The notes under the pieces were generated by a model, which ran no database searches, was not told where the DNA came from, and saw nothing but the letters and a program-made list of their open reading frames with translations. The position numbers were made by a program, and so were the translations under genes. Positions 1-11,511 of a stretch of DNA of 64,000 nt are shown piece by piece. Source of the DNA: Saccopteryx bilineata (taxonomy: Eukaryota; Chordata; Mammalia; Chiroptera; Emballonuridae); assembly GCF_036850765.1 (NCBI RefSeq), contig NC_089495.1, positions 115,839,033-115,903,032 of the forward strand, written 5' to 3'. Each line of letters begins with the position of its first letter. The stretch's first letter is position 1.

Positions 1-2166
1 CACCTTGCTGAATTCATTTACCAGGTCCAGTAGTTTGTTGACTGAGACTTTAGAGTTTTCTACGTACAGTATCATATCATCAGCAAATAATGATAGTTTT
101 ACTTCTTCTTTTCCAATTTGGAAGTCTTTTATCTCTTCTTGTCTGATGCTGTGGCTAGGACTGCCAGAACTATGTTGAATAAGAGGTTGAAAGGGCACAC
201 CCCTGCCTTGTTCTTGATCTTAAAGGGATTTCTTTTAATTTTTGCCCATTGATTATGATGTTGGCTTTGGGTTTGTCATACATGGCCTTTATCATGTTGA
301 GGTATGATCCCTGTATCCCATTTTGCTGAGAGTTTTGATCATAAATGGGTGCTGGATTTTATCAAATGCTTTTTCTGCATCTATTGATATTACATGTGAT
401 TTTTATCCTTCCTTTTGTTTATATGTTGAATCACATTGATTGATTTACGAATATTGTACCAGCCCTGTCTCCTAGAATAAATCCCACCTGATCATGATGT
501 ATGATTTTTTTCATGTGTTGCTGGATCTGGTTTGCTAATATTTTGTTGAAAATTTTAGCATCTAAGTTCATCAGGGATGTGGGTCTATAGTTTTCTTTCT
601 TTGTAGTGTCTCTGCCTGGATTTGGAATCAGAATTATGCTTGCCTCATAAAAGGAGTTTGGAAATCTTCCTTCTTCTTGAATTTTTTTGAAATAGCTTGA
701 GAAGGATAAAATTTAGTTCTTCTTCGAATATTTGGTAAAATTCACCTGTGAAGCCATCTGGCCTCAGGACTTTTGTTTGTTGGGAGTTTTTGATAACTGT
801 TTCAATCTCATTTGATGAAATCAGTTTGTTTAGGTTTTCTGACTCTTGTATATTGATTTTTGAAAGATTATATATTTTGAGGAATTAGTTCATTTCACCT
901 AGGTTGTCTAATTTTATGGCATACAGTTCTTCATAGTATTTTCTTGCAATCCTTTGTATTTCTGCTGTGTCAGTTGTTACTTCTCCTCTCTCATTTCTAA
1001 TTTTATTTATTTGAGGCCTCTCTCTTTTTCTTGGTGAGTCTGGTTAAAGGTTCATCAATCTTGTTAACCTTTTCAAAGAACCAGATCTTGGTTTCATTGA
1101 TCCTCTGTATTGTTTTTTTAGCCTCTGTGTCATATATTTCCACTCAGATCTTTATTATTTCCTTCCTTCCTTCTACTTCCTCTGGGTTTTACTTGCTGTT
1201 ATTCTTCTAGTTCTTTTAGATGCAGGGTTAAATTGTTTATTTGAGCTTTTTATAACTTCTTAAGGTATGCCTGTAGTACTATGACCTTCCCTCTCAGGAC
1301 TGCTTTTGTTATGTCCCATAAATTTTTAGTTGTATGTTCGTTTTCATTTATTTCAAGGAAATTTTTGATTTCTGCCTTGATCTCATTATTAACCCATTAA
1401 TTATTCAATAACATGCTGTTTAGTTTCCAAGTGTTTGAGTATTTTTCTATTGTAGCTGATTTCTAATTTTATACCATTGTGATCCAAGAAGATGCTTGAT
1501 ACGATTTCAATCTTCTTAAATTTATTGAAACTTGCTTTGTGTCCTAACATGTGACCTATCCTAGAGAATGTACCATGAGCACTTGAAAAGAATGTATATT
1601 CTACTGCTTTAGGGTGAAAGGTTCTGGAGATATCCATAGAATCCAGTTGATCAAGTGTTTCCTTTAAGTCTGCTGTTTCTTTGTTAATTTTCTTTCTTGA
1701 GGATCTATCCAGTGATGTTAGTGGGGTATAAAAATCCCCTACTATTATAGAATTGCTGTTGATCTTGCCCTTTATGTCCATCAAAATCTGCTTTATATAT
1801 ATTTAGGTGCTCCTATATTAGTTGCATAGATGTTTATAATGGTTATATCTTCCTGTTGAATTGTTCCCTTTATCATTATGTAGTGACCTTCTTTATCCCT
1901 TACTATAGTTTTGTTTTAAAGTCTATTTTGTCAGATATAAGTATTGCTACCCCAGTGTTTTTTTCATTTCCATTTGCATGAAATATTTTTTTCCATCCCT
2001 TTACTTTCAGTCTATGTGCATCTTTTGTCTTGAGGTATGTCTCTTGTAGACAGCATATGTATGGGTCCTGTTTTCTTATCCACACAGCTACCCTATGTCT
2101 TTTGATTGGAGCATTTAATCCATTTATATTTAAGGTTATTACTAATATGTAGTTGTTTATTGCCAT
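1..2166 (-). pseudogene. LINE-1 ORF2 (endonuclease/reverse transcriptase), broken, cut by window edge
   Basis: Minus-strand remnant of the L1 ORF2 protein, which nicks target DNA and reverse-transcribes L1 RNA there. Translation from 2166 downwards gives the apurinic-type endonuclease N-terminus: the NINGLN motif with the catalytic Asn, then the QET motif with the catalytic Glu about 30 residues on, and a VAILISDK segment. The reverse-transcriptase FADD motif lies at 76-87, so the window holds the endonuclease and most of the RT core; the C-terminal part lies beyond base 1. Stops and frameshifts leave only pieces of 87 aa (1903-2166) and 127 aa (1401-1784), so it cannot make a working protein. 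ORF1 and a 5' UTR follow at higher coordinates, so the copy was 5'-complete. Family assignment is firm; the subfamily is unknown. Confidence 0.93.
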
Positions 2167-2204
2167 TTTATTCTTTAAATCTACATTTCTCTTTTACTAG
2201 TTTT

Positions 2205-3107
2205 TTCCCCCTTTGTTCTGTTTACAGCAGGCCCCTTAACATTTCTTGTAGCATTGGTTTGGTTGTAATGAATTCCTTGAGTTTTCTTTTGTCTGGGAAG
2301 CTTTTTTATTTTTTCTTCAATTTTAAATGACAGCCATGCTGGTTAGAGAAGTCTTGGTTTTAGGCTCTTGTTTTGCATTACTTTGAATATTTCTTGCCAT
2401 TCCCTTCTGGCCTCTAGTGTTTCTGTTGAGAAGTCAGATATTATCCTTATGGGGGCTCCTCTTTAGGGAATTGACTGTTCTTCTCTTACAGCTTTTAGTA
2501 TTCTTTCTTTATCTCTTAATTTTTATGTTTTAGTTATGTTTTATGTTTTAGTGTCTTGGAGTAGGCCTCTGGGTTCATCCTTAATGGGATTCTGTGTGCT
2601 TCTTGAACTTGTATGACTTTTTTCTTTATCAGTTTAAGGAAGTTTTCAGCTATGATTTCTTCAGTCAGATTCTTTATCCATTGATCTTTCTCTTCCCCTT
2701 CAGGAACCCCTATGATATGGATGTTGTTTCTCTTCATGTTGTCACAAAGCTCTCTTAGAGTTTCCTCAATCTTTTTGAGCCTCTTTTCTTTTTGCTGCTC
2801 TGCTTCCTTGCTTTCATTTATCTTGTCCTCTAAATCACTGATTCAATCCTCAGCTTCATCCATCCTGCTTTTAATTCCTTCTAGTGTGGTCTTTATTTCT
2901 GACTGGGTTTTTTTTTATTTGAATGTCCTTTTTGATACTTGATATCTCTTTATGTCCATCAATTGTTGCTCTAAGATCTTTGAGCATCCTAACAATCATT
3001 ATTTTAAACTCTGCATTAGGTAATTTTGTTATTTCCATCACATTCAGATCTTTTTCTGGGGATTTTTCTTGTTGATTCATTTGGGTTGCATTTCTCTGCC
3101 TTCCCAT
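2205..3107 (-). pseudogene. LINE-1 ORF1 (RNA-binding chaperone), broken
   Basis: Minus-strand remnant of L1 ORF1p, the trimeric RNA-binding protein that coats L1 RNA. The likely start is the ATG at 3105-3107 (MGRQRN...). A Lys/Glu-rich stretch at about 2740-2900 corresponds to the coiled coil. The clearest part is 2534-2737, which reads through the junction into the RRM-type domain (the NNIHIIGVPEGEE segment and an AHRIP-like segment). Frameshifts and in-frame stops split it into pieces of 67-88 aa. It lies directly upstream of the ORF2 start at 2166, the normal L1 order. The span is shorter than usual for ORF1, which suggests small deletions. The downstream boundary is approximate. Confidence 0.85.
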
Positions 3108-4385
3108 TTTGTCTGTGTATAAGAAGGGTGTGGCCACAGGAGACCAATGGGTGTGACCTTTGCGTTACCTAGGTATGGTCTGTCTGCAAGCCTGCCACAA
3201 CCTCTGCTGCTGCCTCTGGTATTCGTGTGCTCAAGCTGCAAGCCTGGGCTGGCCCCCAGCTTCCATTCTGCTCCCATGGGTGAGACTGCTTTTACACATT
3301 TGGGCTTCAAGCCGTGGCCAACCCCTGGCCTCCACCTTGCCCCTCATGGGCAGGACTGCATTCACGCATCCAGAATGCAAGCCCTGGCCAGCCCCCTGTC
3401 TCCGCCTCATCCTTGCAGGTGGGACTGTGATCGTGTGCCCCGCTGCATGCCTCAGTCCTGCAGGCCGGTCAGGGCTACGCTTGCATGCCCAGCCACAAGC
3501 TGTAAGCCTCAGTTGGTTTCCCAGCTTCTGCCTTGCCCCCAAGGGTGGGACTGCAGGCAGACCATTCTCACACACCCCAACCTGCAGCTGTGAATTGAAT
3601 TGCTTTTGTGTGTCCTATTCGCAGCTGCAGCCGGCCCCCAGCTTCTACCCAAAGGCCAGCTGGCCTTGGCTACAGCTGTGGCCAGCCCCAGGCTTCCACC
3701 CCCACCAACATGACCGTGCTCCCATGTCCCACTGCTATCTGCCCTCCAATGAGCATTCAGCAGTGTGGGGGTGGTGATGCAGCTCAGACCTCAGTGCTCA
3801 ATACCATATATGATGGCTCCCTGCATCTAGGCGATTGTTGCTCTGACTGCTGCAGGGGAGCTTCTGCTTGGCTAGTGAACTGCTTCCCTTTGCTGGTATT
3901 GCTGGTTCCAGGAAAAATATTCACCTTAGATTTGGGGAGTGACTCAGCCCAGGGGTTAGGCTGGCTGTCCCTCAAAGTGTTTCTCCCTGTGCCTCCTAGA
4001 TTACACTCTCTTCCTGCTACTCTGGTCCTCTAAGCTCTCCCCATGCCCTGGAGCCCTGGGTGAGTGGTTGTGAAAGAGGTTTTCCACACGGTTCCTTTAA
4101 GACAAATCCTGGGTCTGAGAAATCTGTCTCTTTCTTGCAAACAGTATCCTGGCTTGTTTTGCAGCTAAATGCTGTCCGTATGCCTCTTCTAGGCTCTGGG
4201 GCTGCAGTCTGGGGCTTTGTTCTTGGGGCACAGGACTTTCCCCTCTCCAAGAAACTCCCCTCCCACCACACGAGTCCATCCAAGCTGCAGTCGCTCCCGG
4301 GAGCTGGGCAGCCCTCTTCACGTTTCTGCTTTTCCTACCAGTCTCCATGTGGCTTCTTTGGTGATCTTTGGTTATAGCTATTATT
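3108..4385 (-). promoter_or_regulatory. LINE-1 5' UTR with internal promoter region, ~70-bp tandem units
   Basis: A GC-rich block directly upstream of L1 ORF1 on the minus strand, matching where an L1 5' UTR with its internal promoter sits. Between about 3240 and 3700 it holds imperfect tandem units of about 70 bp: the motif AAGCC..TGGCC..CC..CTTCC recurs starting at 3240, 3309 and 3379, with degenerate copies near 3504 and 3627. The several open frames across this block are composition shadows, not genes. The outer edge near 4385 is set by the drop in GC content; I did not find a target-site duplication because the other end of the element is outside the window. Confidence 0.75.
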
Positions 4386-5183
4386 CATAAATCTTGTCAT
4401 CAATTACAGAGCTTACTAAAAGGCAGCCTCATTTTTTGCGACTTCACTATACCATCATTTATGGACACCAACAGTGCATAACAAAATGCATTTTGTAGAA
4501 GTCCTATGGGCTTCTTTTCTTCATGCATGAGCAATTGGCTAGTTTGTGAATGGAAAGGAAGGAGAGCACAGGGGAATGAAATATAGAAAACCACTGTGCA
4601 TTGCATTATTTTTTAAAGTGTTTTTCACATATGGATTACATTATTGTCACCATTGGTTAAGCCCATTTTAGTGGAAATTATGTGAGAAATGCATATTAAT
4701 TTGACTATGCAAAGAGCTTCACTTCATGTGAAATCAAAGCATCTGTTTGAAAGGAGTTAGAGGTGGAAAAAAAAGAACTAGGGATCTCCCACCTCCCTCC
4801 ACACTGCCCTCTCTAGATAATGAACAGTGACCCCATGACACATCCACATGCTGAGAAAGGAGCAGCAACATAGAACACAATTGCCACACAAGACACATTA
4901 CTTCACTTGCCCTCGGGACATGAAAGTCACTAGGACACCTTCTGTGAGTTGGTGGAGGGGAAGCTATTCTTTAGATCCACATTCTATCAGTATCCCTGAA
5001 ACAGAAAGCAAATTGAACAACTTGATAAATGAGTATCACTACCAGACAATGTGCTCTAAAAAAAAAACCTAAAAAAGACAAACATCTATCTTGAATATGG
5101 TTCTGGATTTTTCTGTGCAGTGGGTAGACAAGTGTGGATATAGTTGGCCATTTTTCTTCCATAAGTTTGAGGGGCAGGGGATT
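4386..5183. other. Anonymous single-copy-like DNA
   Basis: No repeat family, coding exon or RNA gene could be recognised. Short open frames here lack any familiar motif. This may be intergenic or intronic sequence flanking the L1. Confidence 0.5.
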
Positions 5184-5343
5184 AGAAAAAGAGAGAGAAG
5201 CTTCAACTCATTGTTTCACTTAGCTGTTGCATTTAGTTGTGCACTCATTGATTATTTCTCATACATGCCCTGACCAGGGGTCAAACCTGTGACTTCTCAC
5301 ATGCCAGGATGACACTTTATCCATTGAGCAACCCAGCCAGGGC
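5184..5343 (-). mobile_element. tRNA-derived SINE (VES-like), old copy
   Basis: Read on the minus strand it opens with GCCCTGGCTGGGTTGCTCAATGG, a tRNA-like A-box head. A degraded B box (GTTTGACCCC) follows, then GGGCATGTATGAG and a GA-rich tail at 5184-5200. The family layout (head, B box, short body, CT/GA-rich tail) matches the other SINEs in the window. It is diverged and no clear target duplication was found. Confidence 0.82.
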
Positions 5344-6213
5344 CTAGTTGGCCATTCTTACTAAGAACCAGGAAGGAAGAATAAGCTGGGGACATTTTGC
5401 TATAACTTAAGTCCAATGGCTCTTCAGAGCACCACAGGCAACATCTCAAAATGTTCCTCTGGGTGGTGGTGGGTTCACAGAAGTTGCCATATTAATTTTT
5501 CAGGGTAATTCTGATCCAACCAAAAATCTTAGGTCTTCACAGGGTTCACATTGGCTGATCCTTTCATGTTCGGCAAGAAGCTAAAGTTTCATTTTGACCA
5601 GAAAACAAATGTGATAAGGACTGAGAGTCATTGAAGATGCTACCAGGCAAATCTACCCCCTAAAGGGAATCTTGCCTTTAAGAAAGCACAGATGAAGTAG
5701 GCATACTTGGAAACGCTTGTTTCTTTATGTGAATGTGCTGTGTTTCCCACATTGCTTATGCATCATGGAAAGTGACATTTTCTCTGGCAAGTGTGCATTT
5801 TCTTTCAACAACAGAGCAAACAGTCCTGGGAAAGGCACGTGACTGTCGGCCCATGAAGACATGTTCTCTAGGAAGCTTAATACAGAAACCCCTGAGTCCA
5901 AATTCATTTCCTAAGGGTCATGTATTTTTCTTCTTCAGATAATATTGTATATTCCAAGAACAGGAGTCTATATATAGAATCTTAAAAGCTCCAAAGCACA
6001 GTATTAAACATGCAAATTTTGGGGAAAGGTCAAAATAACTATCAGCAAAAGAAGGCAGGCTGCAATCCCTCCATAATGTCCTCATAATAGAGTGGGATAA
6101 TGTGCATATTTGATATATGTGAATTGAATATGAATATGAGAACAGACTCAGAGAGCTGGGTACAGCAGGCAAGGTGGAGCATATGTAAGGAAAGACATTG
6201 AGAAAACATTGTT
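5344..6213. other. Anonymous DNA
   Basis: Nothing recognisable. The longest open frames (60-84 aa on either strand) overlap one another and show no domain or codon signal. Confidence 0.45.
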
Positions 6214-6410
6214 GCCCTGGACGATTAGCTCAGTTTGTTAAGAGCATCATCAGAAAACAACAAAGTTGCAGGTTCAATTCCTAGTCAGGGCACACATCGG
6301 AAGCAGCCAATGAGTGCAGAACTGAGTGGAACAACAAATGAGTGCTTCCTTTTCCCTTTCCTTCTCTTTCCCTTCCTCTCTCTGTCTCTTTAAAAATCAA
6401 TAAAAATTAA
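6214..6410 (+). mobile_element. tRNA-derived SINE (VES-like), first of a tandem pair
   Basis: It starts GCCCTGGACGATTAGCTCAG, has a B box (GGTTCAATTCC) and closes the tRNA-like head with GTCAGGGCAC. A CT-rich stretch (TTCCCTTTCCTTCTCTTTCC) and an A-rich tail follow. The next SINE starts immediately after its tail, in the same orientation. Confidence 0.88.
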
Positions 6411-6531
6411 ACCCTGGCTGGATAGCTCAGTTGGTTGGAGCATCGTCCTGAAGCGTGAAGGTTGCTGGTTGGATTCCCTGGTCAGTGCCCACACTGGAGC
6501 AGCTTGATTTTCCTCTCTCTCACTCATTCTC

Positions 6532-6578
<47 letters not shown>

Positions 6579-6588
6579 AAAAAAAGAA
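6411..6588 (+). mobile_element. tRNA-derived SINE (VES-like), second of a tandem pair
   Basis: It starts ACCCTGGCTGGATAGCTCAGTTGG and continues GAGCATCGTCCTGAAGCG, the most VES-like head in the window. The body is short, followed by a CT-rich part, a long (AG)n run at about 6536-6574 and an A-rich tail. It probably inserted into the A-rich tail of the preceding SINE. Confidence 0.88.
6536..6574. repeat. (AG)n microsatellite
   Basis: An uninterrupted AG dinucleotide run inside the SINE tail; length is likely polymorphic. Confidence 0.95.
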
Positions 6589-7632
6589 ACATTGCTCTCT
6601 TTCTTTTAATCAGGGAAAAATTATTCATATTAAAGTGTTAACCCAAGTCAAGTTTTTTTAGAGTGCTAACTACTCCAGTCTTTATAATTATTGTCACACC
6701 AATCTGATAATGTCTCCAGAATACCTGCTCACTATTGCTTTGGCTAGGAGAATGCATCATGCACACTTCAATGTCCTGCACTGTACTATTATCATTGTAT
6801 AATAGTTTTATGCTCATATTACCACTTTTAAGGAAGACAAGAAACAGACCAAATAGGTCTTCTGTTTTTAACCTCCTGTGGTGATCCTTCCCAAAGATTT
6901 GTAAACACATCCAAATGTCAGTCTGGTCACATTGGATACAGTCTCTTTCTATTCTTTTAAGTTTCGAACTTTATCCCAAGAGTTTTCTTTTTGAGCATCA
7001 AGAGTCAAAAAAACAGGCCATGACACATCATAACCTATCCCTGACAAATGATGGTCATTGGTCACGATTAATTTCAGAACCAAGGTGCGTGGTGGGAAAT
7101 CACACAATTCCAGGTTCTCCTAGGGGTTGAATGTTGTAATTTTCACAAAGATCTTTTAGTCCACAGGTCCAGTGCTAGGAGGGACAGGGCAGAGGACATG
7201 TACCCTGTGTGAGCATTCATGTCCCCCTGGGCTCTGCTTGTTATACACTATGTCCCATGAAAGTCACATCTTTACCTACTCAGGAATAGGGAGGACCCTA
7301 TACCCCTGTCTTGTACACCAACGTTATCTCCCAGGGACAAAGGGAGACAGGGAGCTGAAGTGTTCTTTGATAAGCAAAGTCACGTGTTTCTCTGCTATGT
7401 GCTTGCTCTTTGTCAATCCCAAATACCCTGTCAAATGCACTTGGGAGAAGATGGATTGGCAAAAACCAGAGCTGACACATTCCATTTCAGAACCAGAGGG
7501 ATTTTTGACAGATCCTTCAAGTCTGCTTTTAGGAAGGACCACCGGACATCACCGGCATTGTTTACTTAAAATAGGGAGAGCACTTCCACGATGGAGCTTG
7601 TGGTTTTTAACTCATGGACGCACTGTTTTCTT
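6589..7632. other. Anonymous DNA
   Basis: No repeat or exon recognised. The 208-aa open frame that starts at 7172 runs into the GA repeat of the SINE at 7633 and is not gene-like. Confidence 0.45.
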
Positions 7633-7687
7633 TTCTTTTTTTTTTAGATTTTATTTATTCATTTTTAGAAAGAGAGGAGAGAAAGAA

Positions 7688-7736
<49 letters not shown>

Positions 7737-7857
7737 TGAGAGAAGAAGGAAGCATCAACTCCCATATGTGCCTTGACCAGGCAAGCCTGAGGTTTTGAAC
7801 CAGTGACCTCAGCGTTCCAGGTCAATACATTATCCACTGTGCCACCACAGGTCAGGC
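7633..7857 (-). mobile_element. tRNA-derived SINE (short subfamily) with perfect 12-bp target duplication
   Basis: Minus-strand copy: the head reads GCCTGACCTGTGGTGGCACAG, followed by a B box (GGTTCAAAACC), CCTGGTCAAGGCACATATGGGAG and a GA/T-rich tail. The duplication CACTGTTTTCTT lies at 7621-7632 and again at 7858-7869 without mismatch, which fixes both ends. A (GA)n run occupies about 7690-7732. Confidence 0.93.
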
Positions 7858-7869
7858 CACTGTTTTCTT

Positions 7870-10619
7870 GATGAGACCTCATTGTGCACCTTATCCTGCT
7901 CAGTGACACTGGAGGTGACCAGCATTAATGCTGGTATCAATGGGATGATGTCTGTGAAGGGTTCCATCATGAATATATTCATGTAAGCCACTCAGGTCTT
8001 GAGTAACTGGTTTCAGAAGAAAACAGATATCCTGAATAGGGGTCTTCATGTTTATTTTGGGCACAGTAAAAGAGACCAAAAGAAATTGTGTATTGAACTG
8101 AATGCCTTTGGCTGGTTCAACTTTCTAGAATAAAGAGAACTTCTTGGCTTATATCATCTGGTGACAGCAAAGTGGAGAATCTCAATAAAACTGATCTTTG
8201 GGAGACTAGATTTTCATGGCTGAACTGAAATGTCACTCTCAAAAGTGAATGTTTCAAATCCATATGGCTTTTGTGGCTGTTTCTGTTTCTACTACAATTA
8301 AAACAGAGTCATATTTGCTGACCAATAGGAGGCAGATGGGAACCAGCTGTCAAGGGAGAAACTGAACCTGTTTGCCAGTTGGAATGGCCCATAGGAAGCA
8401 AGCAGCCCTGGCAGAAATGTTATCTGGGCAACCTGACAGACACCTTCAGCGAGGTGCCACCGGACTTCCCTGCATCTAGCCAGACTGTTGGGGTGAACCT
8501 GAAACTCTATCAAGAGAGGAACCAGACTCTTAAGAAGCATGAAGAGACCAGAGCACACAGGATTCTTCCTACTTAGGTCACTACTGCTATCGCTAAAGAG
8601 AAGAGGAGAGACAAGTGACACGGTTATTCCAGAATCCATCTCTGAAGTGGTGTAATGGTGTTGAACGGCATGACCATAAAGTAGTATTGGAACTTTTCTG
8701 TAAAGAGAGCAGGACATGCCAATAAGACAGAGGTTCCTTGTGCCAAATGTCTATTTTCTTACAATTTTACAAACTTAAAAGTCACTACCAAAGACCATAG
8801 CAAATAAATCCAAGAAAATTCAATGTTCTTCTTCTCTTTCCTCTCCAGCCCTAATTCTAGCCTGAAGATTATTTTTCTATTCCTTGATGGAATGAAAAGC
8901 ATTGAGCCAGAAAGTACGTGCCTATCTTGCCTTATGCACTTTACTCTGGTACAGGTCAAACCTCTGTGTGCTGGTATCTAGTGAGATAGGTTGAGGGACC
9001 GTGGACCTTTTTGAAAGGGCCAGACCCAGACTTGGATGTGTGTGTGACAAGCCTCAGAGCAGTTTTACAGAATCTGTGTCTGTAAGGAGCCCCTGAAAAA
9101 CTAGGGCAGGATGACTTAACCCTTGTGTTCAAGTGTGTTAATGGGGGACTTCAGACACATCTGTGCCTCCTTGGACAAGCTCATTAGAAAGCAGCTCTTG
9201 GCCAGGACTAGGAGTCATAAAGAGAAGTGTCCCAAAGGGCATGTGCACCTTAGAGAATGTCAAATGCAAGGTAGTGAGTCACCTTATGGGTTGTTTTAAG
9301 AAAGGTTATGACCTGGAATGCCTAGAAAAAAAATTTTTTCCTTGAATTTGGTCAAGAATCGTGGAGCAAAGGTGAGTCAATGCCAAGCTGACTACAAAGT
9401 CAAGGGTAGTTCCGTTGCACTTAATTATCTACAGTGTGATTCATCTGTCTCTGCAATTGGACATCTGTGTCTACAAAAATGGAGGGCATCCAGCCAAATG
9501 TGGGAATGTTCTGATGAAGCCTGGAATTTGTGTGCAACATTTTCCATGCTTGACTGAGTTGCCAGTAGAAAGCAAGACCCTGCTTAGTGAGAAACACCCA
9601 GGAAGAAGCACAGGTATACATTTTCCTGAGATTGCTGGTGACTAAGCGGTTTACCTTTGTCTACTATCATGTCTAAGAAAGATAAAGAGATGACACTGAA
9701 TAAGTTGTGTTAGCACTCTACTTCTGAATTGATTTGTATTTTGACCCTTCCAGACTCTCCTTTAGTGCTTCTTGTTTTGTCTTGACCATTTTTTTTGGTG
9801 AGAGGGAAGACTGGGATGACATAAACTTAAATGGAAAATAATTACACATAGGTTAAAAGACTTACTTTAGGGTTTTATAATTCCAGTTGATCTGTGTATT
9901 AGAGGGATCCTGGTAGGAACTTGAGATAAATTTTTTAAAATTTAATAAAATGAATTAGTTCAAAGGCATGGGTAGAGGGTAGGGAAATCACTGGGAATAG
10001 TGCAAGAAACTGGGGCTAGTAAAGGCCTGGAGGGACAAGAAGAGGCAGCAGATAGGATAGTGGACAAGCTAAGACATGCAGTCAGCGCAAAGCTAGCCCG
10101 TATGAAAGAACCCAGGGGAATACGGGAATACCCAACTCTCACAGCCCTCTCACCTGCAGCTCATGGCTTTGCCTTCCTCCCTAACCATTGGCCAAACCCA
10201 CCTGAAACCTGTAAGGCAAGGCAGCCTAGTAGGTCAGTCCAGAGGATGGAACCTCCAGCAAGGGAGCCTCTACCAAAGCTGGCCTGTAGAGTCAACCTCA
10301 GGAAAAGCCAAGCCTTCTGGTTGTTGGTTCCAAGAGCCTTCAGTGCTTCATCTATCACTCACTTTTACTTCCCAATAACTAAGGGCGGGCATATTGTAAC
10401 TAGGGTTATAACTACCCTTGTTGACTGAGTGACTGTGTTGCCTAGAGTCAGCACGGTGAAGGTGGGTGTCTGCTTTCAGTTCACCGTGATTGAGAAAGCA
10501 TGCTTAAGTCCCATAATCTGAGCTACACACTGGGTAAATCCTATGACAGATGCATCAGTAAATGTAATGCTGCCTTTTCTTACTGTTCTCTAAAGAACTT
10601 TCCATATCTGGCCTCATCC
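7870..10619. other. Anonymous DNA, some medium-reiterated sequence likely
   Basis: No confident family call. The stretch at 9980-10340 (CAGCCCTCTCACC, then CCATTGGCCAAACCCACC and GGCAAGGCAGCCTAG) has the look of an old mammalian LTR or medium-reiterated repeat, but I could not name it. The 139-aa minus frame at 8298-8717 and the 142-aa plus frame at 10000-10428 show no recognisable domain. Confidence 0.4.
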
Positions 10620-10626
10620 CCAATGT

Positions 10627-10670
10627 ACACACACACACACCCACACACAGGCACACACAGGCACATGCAC
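10627..10670. repeat. (CA)n microsatellite, imperfect
   Basis: CA dinucleotides interrupted by CC and GG, e.g. GTACACACACACACACCC. Confidence 0.85.
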
Positions 10671-10994
10671 TTGGTTCACTTAAGAAAATGGCATGAAGCA
10701 GAGCTTGTGTTTCTGGCTCAGACACCACAAAGTTTATTTTAGTGGGAAAACTTCTTGACAGAATTGCAAGAAAATGCCCCCCTAAATAACATATATTCTG
10801 TTAACATCTGCCCTTTGTTCCAGTGACGGCCAATGCCAATCTGTAAGTCCATATCCTCAAAGCTTCTTCTGAAATTAGACACTTTGATGAACTTCATGAT
10901 GAAACAAACACAGCTGTTACTGAAAGGAGTTGTTACACATTTGGTGGTGATGTTAGTTAGGGAGCAAACAAGTAATTGTAAGTACACGTATAAA

Positions 10995-11240
10995 TGTGGA
11001 TAAATGGATAGCTAGTTAGATGGATGAAAGTACAGCTGGATGGATGGATGAATGTATGGATGGCTAGACATGTTGATGGAGGAAGAGATAAATAGATAAG
11101 TGGATGGTTGGATAGATGGTTGAATGAACAATAAGTGGAGAAATGGACACATGGACATTGAATGGATAAACAGTTGGATGGGTAGGTGGGTGGGTGGCTT
11201 GATGGATGGGTGGCTGAGTAAATGGATGAATGGTGTAAGC
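10995..11240. repeat. Degenerate (GGAT)n tetranucleotide array
   Basis: Almost every tetramer over about 240 bp is GGAT or a one-step variant (GGATGGATGAATG, GGGTGGGTGGCTTG). The 101-aa Ser/His/Pro-rich minus-strand open frame over it is a by-product of the repeat, not a gene. Confidence 0.9.
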
Positions 11241-11511
11241 CAGAATATGGAAGACTTAATAAGAGAAAGAACTATAGAAATGTAGTCAAAAGTTATAAAC
11301 TTCCCAGATAAGTACATACCAGAGATGTATTGTACAACACATTGACTATGGTCAACACTGTTGTAAGGTGTATGGGAAAAGTGTTAAGTGTAGATCATAA
11401 GTATTCTAATCACAAGAAAAAGCTTGTTTTTCTTTTTGTATCTATATGAGATGATGGATGTTAACTAAACTTATAGTGGTAATCATTTCACAATATGTTT
11501 GTGTCAAGATA

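Noticed and set aside
3147..4377. Several open frames up to 205 aa in a GC-rich block that might be a gene
   Set aside because: They lie in the L1 5' UTR, occur on both strands at once and follow the ~70-bp repeat; no domain is present.
7172..7798. 208-aa open frame with an Arg/Glu-rich end
   Set aside because: The charged end is the (GA)n run of a minus-strand SINE; the rest has no recognisable motif.
8298..8717. 139-aa minus frame in unassigned DNA, considered as a processed pseudogene
   Set aside because: No recognisable protein, no poly-A tail and no duplication could be seen.
11012..11317. 101-aa minus-strand frame rich in Ser, His, Pro and Ile
   Set aside because: Translation of the degenerate GGAT array.
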